Source of the DNA: Mycolicibacterium vaccae NBRC 14118 = CIP 105934
Lineage (GTDB): Bacteria; Actinomycetota; Actinomycetes; Mycobacteriales; Mycobacteriaceae
Direction: 5' to 3'
DNA length: 57,908 nt
Assembly (NCBI RefSeq): GCF_001552715.1
Contig: NZ_BCRS01000017.1
Span: forward strand, 1-57,908
How positions within the stretch are numbered: position 1 is the stretch's first letter; each line of letters opens with the position of its first letter. The translations under genes were made by a program, and so were the position numbers. Below are positions 9,060 to 17,796 of this stretch, piece after piece. Under the pieces are notes generated by a model. That model was not told the DNA's origin, did no database searches, and saw nothing but the letters and a program-made list of their open reading frames with translations.

Positions 9060-9289
9060 TACCCGCCTCCTAGCTGGCCGGTCCGGCGTGACCGCCGTGG
9101 CCGAGTGGTCATGCTGCCCGTTCGGGTTGTGTGGCGGCAGCGACGTTATCAGCCGACCGTCTCCACAGGTAGCCCGCGATAACAGGACAAGAACTTTCCG
9201 CGCGGACCATCAGAGGCTTTGCCTGGCTTGCCCCGCCCACTGTCCGGGACGACTGGGCCAACCCGTATCCCAGGAAATCGCCCGACGGC
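9060..9289. other. intergenic region without a recognised gene
   Basis: This stretch lies between the start of the DUF4239 gene and a 13E12-like coding tail. Its left end must hold the promoter of the leftward DUF4239 gene. No frame shows the GC3 pattern of a real gene, and I see no RNA gene or clear hairpin terminator in it. Confidence 0.5.
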
Positions 9290-9452
9290 TCCGGTCGCCG
9301 CCCGGCCGGAGGTCCCGACGAAGGGGGAGCACTCCGCGGGTCTGGGCATGCCGCGACGGAAGCGGACCCGCGCCGCGGCCCGGGCGCAGCGCATCGCCGA
9401 TCAGCGCAGGCAGAACGAGGTCGGCGCCGGTCGTAGACAATGGTGCGGGTGA
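9290..9452 (+). pseudogene. C-terminal remnant of a REP13E12-like HNH protein
   Basis: The frame reads PTAPVAARPEVP, then GLGMPRRKRTRAAARAQRIA, then DQRRQNE before a stop at 9450-9452. The order (TAPV linker, GL-x-MP-basic helix, ER/QR-x-N end) matches the C-terminus of 13E12-type HNH proteins, including the one reconstructed at 46.7/54.0 kb in this window (GLTMPKRAITRAEARRRRI). No HNH or DUF222 sequence precedes it, so it is a leftover tail. Its last bases overlap the start region of the UvrA-like gene. Confidence 0.5.
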
Positions 9453-11956
9453 GCGACGAACCCGACCCGTACGTCAGGGTCTATGCCTCCCGCGTGCACA
9501 ACCTGAGGTCCGTCGACGTCGCCGCCCCGCGCGACGCATTCGTGGTGTTCACCGGGGTGTCCGGCTCCGGCAAGTCGTCGCTGGCGTTCGGCACCGTCTA
9601 CGCCGAGGCGCAGCGCCGCTACTTCGAATCGGTCGCGCCCTACGCTCGGCGGCTGCTGCTGCCCCAGGACGCTCCCAAGGTCGACGACATCACCGGTCTG
9701 CCGCCGGCGGTGGCGCTGCAGCAGCGCCGCGGCACCGCGACGTCGCGGTCCACCGTCGGCACCGTCACCACGCTGTCGAACCTGCTGCGGATGCTGTTCT
9801 CCCGCGCCGGCACCTACCCGCCCGGAGCGACGGAGCGACTGGACTCCGATGCGTTCTCGCCGAACACGACAACCGGCGCGTGCCCGCAATGCCATGGCCT
9901 CGGCCGGATCCACGAGGTGACCGAGCAGACCCTGGTTCCCGATCCGACACTGACCATCCGCGAAGGGGCGGTGGCGGCCTGGCCGGGCGCCTGGCAGGGA
10001 CAGAACCTGCGCGACATCCTCATCACACTGGGCTACGACATCGACAAGCCGTGGCGCAAACTGCCCAAACGGCAACGGGATTGGATCCTGTTCACCGACG
10101 AGCAGCCCACCGTCGAGATCGATCCGAGCCGCCACCCGGTGACCGCGGACTACTACTACAACGGCACCTTCTCCAGCGCCGAGCGGCACGTGCGCCACAC
10201 GCTGGCCAATTCGCAGAGCGCGACGATGCGCCGCCGGGTGCTGCAATACGTGCACAGCGTCGACTGCCCGGTCTGCGACGGTTCCGGGTTGCGCCCCGAA
10301 GCGCTCGCGGTGACCTTCGCCGGCCGCACCATCGCCGAGCTGGTCGGCCTGCCTCTGACGGCGCTCGCCGACGTGCTCGCCCCGGCGGCTGCCAGGACGG
10401 AATTCGCGGCCGCCTACGAATCCACCGAATCGGGTGAGTTCACCGAGGTCGCCACCATGATCGCCGCCGATCTGGTGGCCCGGATCGCGGTGCTGGTGGA
10501 TCTGGGGCTGGGCTACCTGAGCCTGCACCGGCGCACGCCCACGGTGTCACCGGGCGAGCTGCAGCGGCTGCGGCTGGCCACCCAGCTGCGCGCCGGGCTG
10601 TTCGGCGTCCTCTACGTGCTCGACGAGCCGTCGGCAGGCCTGCATCCCGCCGACGCCGAACCGCTGCTCGAGGTGCTCGATCGGCTTCGGCGCGCCGGCA
10701 ATTCGCTGTTCGTGGTCGAACACGACATGGACGTGGTGCGCCGCGCCGACTGGATCGTCGACGTCGGCCCCGGCGCAGGCGAACTCGGCGGCGACGTGCT
10801 CTACAGCGGACCGGTGGCCGGGCTCGCCGACGTCGAAACCTCGGTCACCCGGCGGTTCCTGTTCTCCGACACACCGCCGGCCCCGCGGCCCACCCGCACC
10901 CCGGCGGGCACCCTCGCGCTGCGCGGCGTTTCATTCCACAACCTGCGCGACGTCGACGTCGACATCCCGCTGGGCACGTTCGTCGCCGTGACCGGGGTGT
11001 CGGGATCGGGCAAGTCGACGCTGGTGTGCAAGGTGCTCGGCGACGTGATGGCCCGGCAGCTGGGCAGATCCGCCGAACCGGCGGACGAGACCGCCGACGG
11101 GGATGCCGAACTCCTCGACATCGACGCCGACGCCAGTATCGGGGTGACCGTCGACGGCGCCGACCTGGTCGACCGCCTGGTCACCGTGGACCAGCGGCCC
11201 ATCGGGCGCACCCCGCGCTCCAACCTGGCCACCTACACCGGGCTGTTCGACGCGGTCCGCAAGGCGTTCGCCGACACCGCTGAGGCCCGCAGGCGCGGCT
11301 GGAGCGCAGGCCGGTTCTCGTTCAACGTCGCCGAGGGCCGCTGCGCCACCTGCCAGGGCGAGGGGTTCGTCGCGGTCGAGCTGTTGTTCCTGCCGGGCAC
11401 CTACGCGACGTGCCCGGCGTGCGGCGGTGCGCGCTACTCCGCGGAGACCCTCGAGGTCACCTACCGCGACCGCACCATCGCCGACGTCCTCGCGATGACC
11501 GTCGACGACGCGGCGGAGTTCCTGACCGACCTGGCCGGCGCGGCCAGGAGCCTGGCCACACTGCGCGACGTGGGCTTGGGCTACCTGCGGCTCGGGCAAC
11601 CGGCGACGGAACTGTCCGGGGGTGAGGCGCAACGCATCAAGCTGGCCACGGAGTTGCAGCGCGCCAAGCGCGGCCACACCCTCTACGTGCTCGACGAGCC
11701 CACCACCGGGCTGCACCCAGCCGACGTCGAGCTGCTGGAACGTCAGCTGCACCGCCTCGTCGACGCCGGGAACACCGTGGTGGTGGCCGAACACGACATG
11801 TCGGTGGTGGCCGGCGCCGACCACGTCATCGACCTCGGGCCCGGCGGCGGTGAGGACGGCGGTGCGGTCGTCGCGGCAGGCACACCGCGTCAGGTCGCCG
11901 CCGACCCGGCGAGCCGGACCGCGCCCTACCTCGCTGCGCAGCTGAGCCCGGTGTGA
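9440..11956 (+). CDS. UvrA-like ABC ATPase (short excinuclease A homolog)
   Basis: An 838-residue tandem ABC ATPase of the UvrA family. Walker A loops GVSGSGKSS (residues 39-47) and GVSGSGKST (about 519-527) head the two halves. Zinc-module cysteines are seen as CPQC near 150, CPVC near 276, CATC near 635 and CPAC near 658. The second half has the standard LSGGEAQRIKLA signature and VLDEPTTGLH Walker B. The first half has SPGELQRLRLA instead of SGGE. It is about 120 residues shorter than true UvrA, so it belongs with the UvrA-like paralogs of actinobacteria linked to drug tolerance rather than core repair. The start could be ATG 9440 or GTG 9449. Confidence 0.9.
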   Translation: MVRVSDEPDPYVRVYASRVHNLRSVDVAAPRDAFVVFTGVSGSGKSSLAFGTVYAEAQRRYFESVAPYARRLLLPQDAPKVDDITGLPPAVALQQRRGTATSRSTVGTVTTLSNLLRMLFSRAGTYPPGATERLDSDAFSPNTTTGACPQCHGLGRIHEVTEQTLVPDPTLTIREGAVAAWPGAWQGQNLRDILITLGYDIDKPWRKLPKRQRDWILFTDEQPTVEIDPSRHPVTADYYYNGTFSSAERHVRHTLANSQSATMRRRVLQYVHSVDCPVCDGSGLRPEALAVTFAGRTIAELVGLPLTALADVLAPAAARTEFAAAYESTESGEFTEVATMIAADLVARIAVLVDLGLGYLSLHRRTPTVSPGELQRLRLATQLRAGLFGVLYVLDEPSAGLHPADAEPLLEVLDRLRRAGNSLFVVEHDMDVVRRADWIVDVGPGAGELGGDVLYSGPVAGLADVETSVTRRFLFSDTPPAPRPTRTPAGTLALRGVSFHNLRDVDVDIPLGTFVAVTGVSGSGKSTLVCKVLGDVMARQLGRSAEPADETADGDAELLDIDADASIGVTVDGADLVDRLVTVDQRPIGRTPRSNLATYTGLFDAVRKAFADTAEARRRGWSAGRFSFNVAEGRCATCQGEGFVAVELLFLPGTYATCPACGGARYSAETLEVTYRDRTIADVLAMTVDDAAEFLTDLAGAARSLATLRDVGLGYLRLGQPATELSGGEAQRIKLATELQRAKRGHTLYVLDEPTTGLHPADVELLERQLHRLVDAGNTVVVAEHDMSVVAGADHVIDLGPGGGEDGGAVVAAGTPRQVAADPASRTAPYLAAQLSPV

Positions 11957-11959
11957 CCG

Positions 11960-12442
11960 TCAGGGGTGATACGGGACCCCGACGGTGCGGAACACGAATT
12001 CCGATGGTACGTCGTAGGCCAGCGTGGTCCGGGGCAGCCGGGCCAGCACGTCGGCCGGGATGTGTTCCTTGTAGTGCAGGGTCAGCTCTCCGGAGCAGCG
12101 CGGGTCCACGGCGGCCACGTCGACGTCGAGCATCAGCCCGGTCTCGGACAGCTCGGCCTTGACCGCGCCCGATTGGGGCGCGTCCCAGCGCACGTCGATC
12201 GTCCTGCCGGCCAGCTTGGGCACCGACGACAGCGTCGCCAGCACCCGCTCGTTGGTGATCACCAGCGAACCGACATAGCTGGCGATGCTGCCACTGGACC
12301 GCAGCCCGGGCACCGCCCCCCGGAAACGCCGGGTGACCGCCACGTACTCGGACATGAACAGCACGCCCTCGGCCTCGACCTCCGCGCGCAACGCGCTGGG
12401 CAGCTTGCCGATTCGGAATAGCTTCCGCAGAAATACGGCCAT
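11960..12442 (-). CDS. conserved hypothetical protein with PH-like fold features
   Basis: A 160-residue cytosolic protein I do not recognise by name. After a basic N-terminus (MAVFLRKLFRIGKLP) it alternates short beta strands, including the phrase GSLVITNERVLATL, which is typical of bacterial PH-like domains. It lacks membrane segments and a signal. It stops three bases past the UvrA-like gene, so the two are convergent with almost no spacer. The start is divergent from the PAP2 gene 42 bases away. Confidence 0.7.
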   Translation of the reverse strand: MAVFLRKLFRIGKLPSALRAEVEAEGVLFMSEYVAVTRRFRGAVPGLRSSGSIASYVGSLVITNERVLATLSSVPKLAGRTIDVRWDAPQSGAVKAELSETGLMLDVDVAAVDPRCSGELTLHYKEHIPADVLARLPRTTLAYDVPSEFVFRTVGVPYHP

Positions 12443-12484
12443 CACCGAACGGTAGCTCAGCCGACCGGTGGTACAGCTTGTCAG

Positions 12485-13147
12485 GTGAGGTTGCGCACCG
12501 GATGGCTGGTCGGCAGCGCCGTGGTGGCATTCGCGGTGTACCTGCTGATGTGGCTGGGCTACGTCCAGGGGTGGCCGTGGCTGGTCGGTATCGACACGGC
12601 CGCGCTCGATGCGGCCTACCGGTTCGGCGCCGACCGTCCCGGCTGGGTGACCGGCTGGGACGTGTTCTGCACCGTGCTGGGGCCCGGCGCGTTCCGGCTG
12701 GCGGTGCTGGTCGTCATCGTGATCGCGCTGAGCCGGCGCAGATTCCGGCTCGCGGTGTTCCTGCTGCTCACCGTGGAACTCAGCGGTCCGCTCACCGAGG
12801 CGGCCAAGCACATCGCCGACCGGCCCCGTCCTGACACCGCGATGGTGTCGGCGTTGTCGTCGGCGTTCCCGTCCGGCCACGCCCTCGGCGTGATGGTCTC
12901 GGTGGCGGCCCTGCTCACCGTCGCGCTGCCGGTGGTCCGTCCACGGTGGCGCACCGCGCTGATCGCGCTCGGTGTGCTGCTGATCCTGACCATCGGCGCC
13001 GGCCGGGTGGTGCTCAACGTGCACCATCCCTCGGACGTCGTCGCGGGTTGGGCCCTGGGCTATGCGTACTTCGTCGGATGCCTGCTGCTGGTGAAGCCGG
13101 TCAGGGCAGCGGCCGGAACACCGGAAGAGCTCGATACCGCACGCTGA
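12485..13147 (+). CDS. PAP2-family membrane phosphatase
   Basis: A 220-residue membrane phosphatase of the PAP2 superfamily. It has five to six hydrophobic helices and the three active-site motifs in order: KHIADRPRPD, PSGH near residue 137, and GRVVLNVHHPSD with the catalytic histidine. Such enzymes dephosphorylate lipid phosphates such as phosphatidate, undecaprenyl diphosphate or polyprenyl-phospho-sugars at the outer membrane face. The GTG start at 12485 gives the normal family length. Its last 47 bases overlap the end of the convergent PAP2-lipid kinase fusion gene. Confidence 0.9.
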   Translation: MRLRTGWLVGSAVVAFAVYLLMWLGYVQGWPWLVGIDTAALDAAYRFGADRPGWVTGWDVFCTVLGPGAFRLAVLVVIVIALSRRRFRLAVFLLLTVELSGPLTEAAKHIADRPRPDTAMVSALSSAFPSGHALGVMVSVAALLTVALPVVRPRWRTALIALGVLLILTIGAGRVVLNVHHPSDVVAGWALGYAYFVGCLLLVKPVRAAAGTPEELDTAR

Positions 13148-14594
13148 AACTGGCCTTGGTCACCTCGGTGCCGACCTCGCCGTCCAGCGCCAGCACCGTC
13201 GGCCCGTCCACCGATTCGAACGAGAACTCCGGCACCCGCATCTCGTGATACAGCGGACTGCGCTCCAGCCGGCCCAGCATCAACGCGGTCAGGATGCGCA
13301 GTCGACTCAACCGCCGGCCGGTTTCCAGGATCCGGACGTCGAGTAGCCCGTCGTCCATCCGGGTGCGGCGTGCGGGCGCGAAGCCCGACGGCAGATAGGT
13401 CGAGTTGCCCAGGAAGAACAGCGACGTCTGCAGGGTGTGGTTGTCGTAGCAGATCCGGACCGGCAGGGAGCGGCGCAGCGTGTGGAACATGGCATAGACA
13501 CCGGCCAGCGGCTTGCCGATCTTGTGCTCGAGTTTCTCCCGCGTCTCGACGAACCTCGGATAGGCGCCGATGCTCGCGGTGTTGATCACCATCTGCTTCT
13601 CGTTGAGGCAGACCATGTCGACACACGACACCCAGCCGCGCCGGACCGCTTCGACGGTCCTGGCCGCGGTGTCGCAGCCGATGTCCCTGGCGAAGTGGTT
13701 GAACGTGCCCGCCGGGAAGACCGCCAGCGGGATGCCCGCCTCGATCGCGACGCCCGCCGCCACGGCGACCGTGCCGTCGCCGCCGCCGATCCCGAGCACC
13801 TCCGCCCGCTGCGCGGCCGCCCGGATCGCCTCGTCGAAGTCGTCGCCCTCGCCGAGCTCGACGATCTCGGCCTGCGGAAGGGCGGCCTTGACCTCGTGCA
13901 GCACCCGGTCGCCGGTCCCGCTGCCCGAGGCCGGGTTGATGACCAGCACCAAACCCTTCCCCTCGGGGCGGGGCGGGGTGTCCACCCGCAACGGCGCTGC
14001 GGTGGGCAGCCGGGTCTCGACGGCCGGCGGGACCACGCGCGCACCGAGCACCGCGATGCCCGCGCCCAGACCGAACCCGGCCAGCACGTCGCCCGGGTAG
14101 TGCGCGCCGGTGGCCACCCGCGACATCCCGACCAGCCCCGCCAGTAACGACAACGGCAGGCCCAGCGCGGCGTTCTCCAGCCCGACACCGACCGCGAACG
14201 CCGCGGCACTGGCCGAGTGTCCCGACGGCAGAGAGTTCGACGTCGGTTGCCGACGCGTCTGGCGCGCCAGCGGGACGAGGATCCGGTTGGGGCGTTCCCG
14301 CTTCCACACCCGCTTGGCGAGCTGATTGGTCAGCAGGCTGGTCACCGCCAGGCTCACCACCCCGCGGGTCGCGCCGCGCCGCGCCGCGGAATTGCCGAAC
14401 GCCGTCAGCCCGGCCGCGATCGCGAACCACAGCTTGGAGTGGTCGGCGGCCCTGGTCAGCGGTGGCATCACCGCGTCGATCAGCGGACTGGGGGAGCCCG
14501 CCACCGCCTCGAACACCTCGCGGTCCAGAGTGCCGAGACCGGCTCCGATCTGGCGGATTCCGCGGCCGCGCCGCCGAATGGGCAGAAAGTCCAT
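13101..14594 (-). CDS. PAP2 phosphatase fused to diacylglycerol-kinase catalytic domain
   Basis: A 497-residue two-domain protein. Residues 1-210 are a PAP2 domain: KRVWKRERPNR, SLPSGHSASAAAF and RVATGAHYPGDVLAG are the three phosphatase motifs. Residues 220-497 are a DAGK-type lipid kinase domain: LVINPASGSG at its start, the nucleotide loop GIGGGDGTVAVAAG, FPAGTFNHFARD, and a C-terminal MDDGLLDVRIL strand pair. Opposing activities on lipid phosphates in one chain suggest control of phosphatidate, diacylglycerol or a polyprenol. Membrane helices occur only in the PAP2 part. The neighbour is another PAP2 protein encoded tail to tail. Confidence 0.9.
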   Translation of the reverse strand: MDFLPIRRRGRGIRQIGAGLGTLDREVFEAVAGSPSPLIDAVMPPLTRAADHSKLWFAIAAGLTAFGNSAARRGATRGVVSLAVTSLLTNQLAKRVWKRERPNRILVPLARQTRRQPTSNSLPSGHSASAAAFAVGVGLENAALGLPLSLLAGLVGMSRVATGAHYPGDVLAGFGLGAGIAVLGARVVPPAVETRLPTAAPLRVDTPPRPEGKGLVLVINPASGSGTGDRVLHEVKAALPQAEIVELGEGDDFDEAIRAAAQRAEVLGIGGGDGTVAVAAGVAIEAGIPLAVFPAGTFNHFARDIGCDTAARTVEAVRRGWVSCVDMVCLNEKQMVINTASIGAYPRFVETREKLEHKIGKPLAGVYAMFHTLRRSLPVRICYDNHTLQTSLFFLGNSTYLPSGFAPARRTRMDDGLLDVRILETGRRLSRLRILTALMLGRLERSPLYHEMRVPEFSFESVDGPTVLALDGEVGTEVTKASFSVRYRALPVFRPLP

Positions 14595-14662
14595 GACGCC
14601 AACCTACGTGCCGCTACGTGTTGTAGCCCGTTGCCGGTGCGTTCGAATGGCACAGTTGGGGC

Positions 14663-15361
14663 ATGCCGACCGCGTCGCGACCCGAGCTGATCCGAAAGGT
14701 GCTGCGTCGTCTGGTCATTGCGCTGGGCGTGGTGAATCTGGCCGGCCTGCTGGTCGCCGCACCGGCCGGGGCCGACTTCGCGCCGTGGTTCGCGAACTCG
14801 GTCGGCGGTGCCACCCAGGTGCTTGCGGTCACCGGGGCCGGCGGATCGGACGCCAAGCTTGACGTGTGGCAGCGCACCGCGGCCGGCTGGCAGCCGGTGG
14901 CCGGTGGCGTCGGCGTTCCGGCCAAGATCGGGTCAAAGGGCATGTCGCCGAACCACTTCGAGGGATCGAAGATGACGCCGAAGGGGATCTACTCCCTCGA
15001 CTTCGCGTTCGGCACCCAGCCGGATCCGGGCAGTGGCCTGAAATACGTCCAGGTCGGCCCGAACCACTGGTGGGACGGAGACGTCGCGAGCCCCACCTAC
15101 AACACCATGCAGGTCTGCGACCGGCAGAACTGCCCCTTCGCGACCTCGGGCACCGGAACCGAGAACCTCGACATCCCGCAGTACGCGCACGCCGTGGTGA
15201 TGGGGGTCAACAAGGAACGCGTCCCCGGTAAGGGCAGCGCGTTCTTCGTGCACAGCGCCACGGGCGGCGCGACCGCGGGCTGTGTGGCGATCGACGACGC
15301 GACCTTGGTGACGATCATGCGCTGGCTGCGGCCCGGCGCGATGATCGCGATCACCGAGTGA
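14663..15361 (+). CDS. L,D-transpeptidase (YkuD-type) exported protein
   Basis: A 232-residue exported protein. The first 38 residues are a signal peptide: basic start, LRRLVIALGVVNLAGLLVAAP, and an A-G-A-D cleavage site. The C-terminal domain carries FVHSATGGATAGCVAI with His197 and Cys207, the HxxxxxxxxGC arrangement of the YkuD catalytic fold. A TPKGIYSL segment near residue 110 matches the conserved T-P-x-G strand. It should modify 3-3 peptidoglycan cross-links or attach proteins in the wall. It is shorter than LdtMt2 and lacks immunoglobulin-like domains, so it may have another substrate. Confidence 0.85.
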   Translation: MPTASRPELIRKVLRRLVIALGVVNLAGLLVAAPAGADFAPWFANSVGGATQVLAVTGAGGSDAKLDVWQRTAAGWQPVAGGVGVPAKIGSKGMSPNHFEGSKMTPKGIYSLDFAFGTQPDPGSGLKYVQVGPNHWWDGDVASPTYNTMQVCDRQNCPFATSGTGTENLDIPQYAHAVVMGVNKERVPGKGSAFFVHSATGGATAGCVAIDDATLVTIMRWLRPGAMIAITE

Positions 15362-15820
15362 TCAGATGTTTATCGCCCGACCGGCCTTGACCTTGAAGTT
15401 CAACGCCTCCAGGCTCATCGACGCGTCGTAGGTGCGGTCGTATCCGGTCTCGCAGATCCGCCAGCCGTCCGGGGTGCGGCGGTACCGGTCGTGGTAGAAG
15501 CCGGCGCCGATCAGCATGAAGTTGAAGTCGGGTGCGATCACCCGGTCCTGCAGATACCAGGTGGCCTTGGCCTCGTCGCCCTCGACGGTGATCTCGGGGT
15601 GGTTGACCCGGTGCTCGGTGAGGATCTCCGGTCCCAGCGAGTTGCGCATGAAGTTCACCAGCTCGTCGCGGTCGGTGAAGTGGTGCTCCTCGCCGATCGA
15701 CTCGCCGTACCGGCCGACGACGTCCTCGGTGAGAGTGTCGGCGAACTCGTCCCAGTTCTTGGTGTCCAGGGCCCGGAGGTAGCGATACTTGACCTGCTTG
15801 ATGTCGTCGATGTCACTCAT
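15362..15820 (-). CDS. SnoaL/NTF2-like family protein
   Basis: A 152-residue protein of the NTF2-like superfamily (SnoaL-4 type). Diagnostic phrases are IKQVKYRYLRALDTKNWDEF at the N-terminus, DRDELVNFMR, HRVNHPEI and the RYRRTPDGWRICETGY strand near the C-terminus. Members are small cone-shaped hydrolases, isomerases or dehydratases acting on hydrophobic ring compounds, often steroids in mycobacteria. The stop codon touches the end of the convergent L,D-transpeptidase gene. The ATG at 15820 is preferred to an upstream in-frame ATG because it matches the family start MSDIDDIKQ. Confidence 0.85.
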   Translation of the reverse strand: MSDIDDIKQVKYRYLRALDTKNWDEFADTLTEDVVGRYGESIGEEHHFTDRDELVNFMRNSLGPEILTEHRVNHPEITVEGDEAKATWYLQDRVIAPDFNFMLIGAGFYHDRYRRTPDGWRICETGYDRTYDASMSLEALNFKVKAGRAINI

Positions 15821-15891
15821 GGCGCCATTGCAGCACATACGCCGGTTCGTCCGTGGCTGCGGTCGCGAAATCGTTTAGGGTGGCCTCAATC

Positions 15892-17715
15892 ATGAGCGAA
15901 GCGTTGGGGTTGTCCATCGGAACCACCAACCTCGCGGCGGCAACAGTCGGTCGGCAGCCGGTGATCCGGCGTTCGGTGCTGACCCTGTACGGCCACACCG
16001 CCCCCGAGGTCGGCGCGGCGACTGGACGCCCCGGCGGGCTGGTGCTGTCCGAGTTCGTCGAACGCGTCGGGGATCCGGTGCCGCTGGTCGCCGCCGACGG
16101 TTCGTCCTATCCCGCTGAGCAGCTGGTCGTCGAGGCGCTGGAGTCGATGGCCGGTCTGGCCGCCCCGGACGCGCCGTCCGACGTGGCGATCTCCGTGCCG
16201 TCGTACTGGTCCGCCCGCGCGACGGCGGCGCTCGCCGGGGCACTGCAGGCCAGCGCCGTCCTCACCCCCGGGGGCACCCTCCCGCGGCTGATCCCGGACG
16301 CCGACGCAGCGCTGACCGCGCTGAACGCGGACCCGGGGCTGGACCGGCGCGGCGTGGTGGCGCTGCTCGACCTCGGCGGGGGCGGCACCAGCATCACGCT
16401 GGCCGACGCCGCGTCGGCGTTCACCCCGATCGGCGACACCCAGCGGTTCGCGGAGTTCGCCGGCGACCAGATCGACCAGGCGGTGCTCAGCCATGTGCTG
16501 GCCGGCTTGGGGGAGGGCACGGGCGGGCTCGATCCCGATCAGACGGCGGCGGTGGGATCGCTGGCCGCGCTGCGTGAGCAGTGCCGCGCCGCCAAGGAGC
16601 GCCTGTCGCTGCAGACCGCGACCGACCTGCCCGTGGACCTGCCCGGCTACCGTGGCGACGTCCGGCTGACCCGGGGCGAGCTCGAGGAGCTCATCGCCCG
16701 CCCGCTCGACGGCGTCTTCGTCGCGCTGGAGCAGGCGCTGGCACGAAACAGCATCGGCACCGTCTCCTCGGTCGCGCTCGTTGGCGGGGGATCGGCTATT
16801 CCGCTTGTCGCGCAACAGGTTTCGCAGCGTTTCCGGGTGCCGGTGGTGACGACGCCGCGGCCCGCGCTGGATGCGGCCGCGGGGGCCGCGCTGGTCGCCG
16901 CGTACGGCCGCAGCGCCGAGACCATGACGGTGGCCACCGTCGAAGCGGACAGCACCTACGCGCTGGCGTGGTCGCAGGACGACCTGCGTGACGACGACAT
17001 CGTCCCGTTCACCGGGGAGATCCCCGAGGAGCGGCCCAACCCGTACGCGCTGTCCGGGGAGTATGAGACCGAGGTCATCGCACCGGACGACCGGGACGCC
17101 GTCGCCGGCCCAGGATCGCGGCTGCCGCTGTCGCTGACCGGTCTGGTCGCCGCGGTCGCGCTGTTGGCGGTCGGCGGCGCGGCGATCGCGCTGACCAGTC
17201 TCGACAGTCCGGAGCCGAACCGGCCCACGCCGGGCAACGTGCCGTTGAGCAGCGCGCTGGTGCCCTCTCCGGAGCCACCGCCCGTGCAGACGGTCACCCA
17301 ACAACCCGTGCAGCCCCCGCCGACGGCCGAACCGCCCGCCCCGGTCGCCCCGCCGGTCGTGACGACCCCGCCGGCCCCCGTCCCGACCACCACCACACCG
17401 ACCACCACGACGACCACCACGACCACGACCACCACGACGACGACCACGACGACGACCACCACGACCCCGACGACCACCACGACGCAGCCGACCACGACCC
17501 CACCGACGACGACCCAACCGACGACCACGCAGCCCACCACCACGCGGCCGACGACCACCCAGGCGCCGCCACCGACGACCACGCAGGCGCCGCCACCGCC
17601 GCCGGAACCGGAACCGGTCGAGCCGCCGGCCACGGTCGCGCCGCCGGTCATCACCACCTATTTGGAGCTGCCATTCGGCCTCCCCGACCAGATTCTGGAC
17701 CCGGACGGCGCCTGA
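15892..17715 (+). CDS. Hsp70-like ATPase-fold protein with Pro/Thr-rich tail (Rv0312 type)
   Basis: A 607-residue protein. Residues 1-350 resemble the Hsp70/actin-like ATPase fold: GLSIGTTNLAAA (phosphate 1), LLDLGGGGTSITL (phosphate 2) and VALVGGGSAIPLV (adenosine loop). A segment rich in acidic residues follows, then one transmembrane helix near residue 425 (LTGLVAAVALLAVGGAAIAL). The C-terminal 170 residues are Pro/Thr-rich with an uninterrupted run of more than 25 threonines. The layout is a cytosolic ATPase-like domain with a wall-directed tail. It matches the Pro/Thr-rich Rv0312 of M. tuberculosis in type and length. Function is unknown; a similar design is seen in the last gene of this window. 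Confidence 0.85.
   Translation: MSEALGLSIGTTNLAAATVGRQPVIRRSVLTLYGHTAPEVGAATGRPGGLVLSEFVERVGDPVPLVAADGSSYPAEQLVVEALESMAGLAAPDAPSDVAISVPSYWSARATAALAGALQASAVLTPGGTLPRLIPDADAALTALNADPGLDRRGVVALLDLGGGGTSITLADAASAFTPIGDTQRFAEFAGDQIDQAVLSHVLAGLGEGTGGLDPDQTAAVGSLAALREQCRAAKERLSLQTATDLPVDLPGYRGDVRLTRGELEELIARPLDGVFVALEQALARNSIGTVSSVALVGGGSAIPLVAQQVSQRFRVPVVTTPRPALDAAAGAALVAAYGRSAETMTVATVEADSTYALAWSQDDLRDDDIVPFTGEIPEERPNPYALSGEYETEVIAPDDRDAVAGPGSRLPLSLTGLVAAVALLAVGGAAIALTSLDSPEPNRPTPGNVPLSSALVPSPEPPPVQTVTQQPVQPPPTAEPPAPVAPPVVTTPPAPVPTTTTPTTTTTTTTTTTTTTTTTTTTTTPTTTTTQPTTTPPTTTQPTTTQPTTTRPTTTQAPPPTTTQAPPPPPEPEPVEPPATVAPPVITTYLELPFGLPDQILDPDGA
17385..17590 (+). repeat. ACC/ACG triplet tract encoding poly-Thr and TTQ/TTP repeats
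   Basis: A low-complexity coding tract of ACC and ACG codons inside the Hsp70-like gene. It gives a long threonine run followed by repeating TTQPTTT and TTQAPPP units. Synonymous codons are mixed, so the repeat is conserved at protein level rather than as pure triplet DNA. Length variation between strains is likely. Confidence 0.85.
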
Positions 17716-17796
17716 CCGGCGGTTTCGGCCTGATCTTGGTTCTTGCCAGGGAAAGAAACTAGGGATTTCCCCGATTCCTCTCCGGGCACCCCGCGC

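Noticed and set aside
17385..17590. Triplet repeats read on the minus strand as poly-Val frames
   Set aside because: The plus-strand frame is a complete Hsp70-like gene; minus frames are mirrors of ACC/ACG codons.
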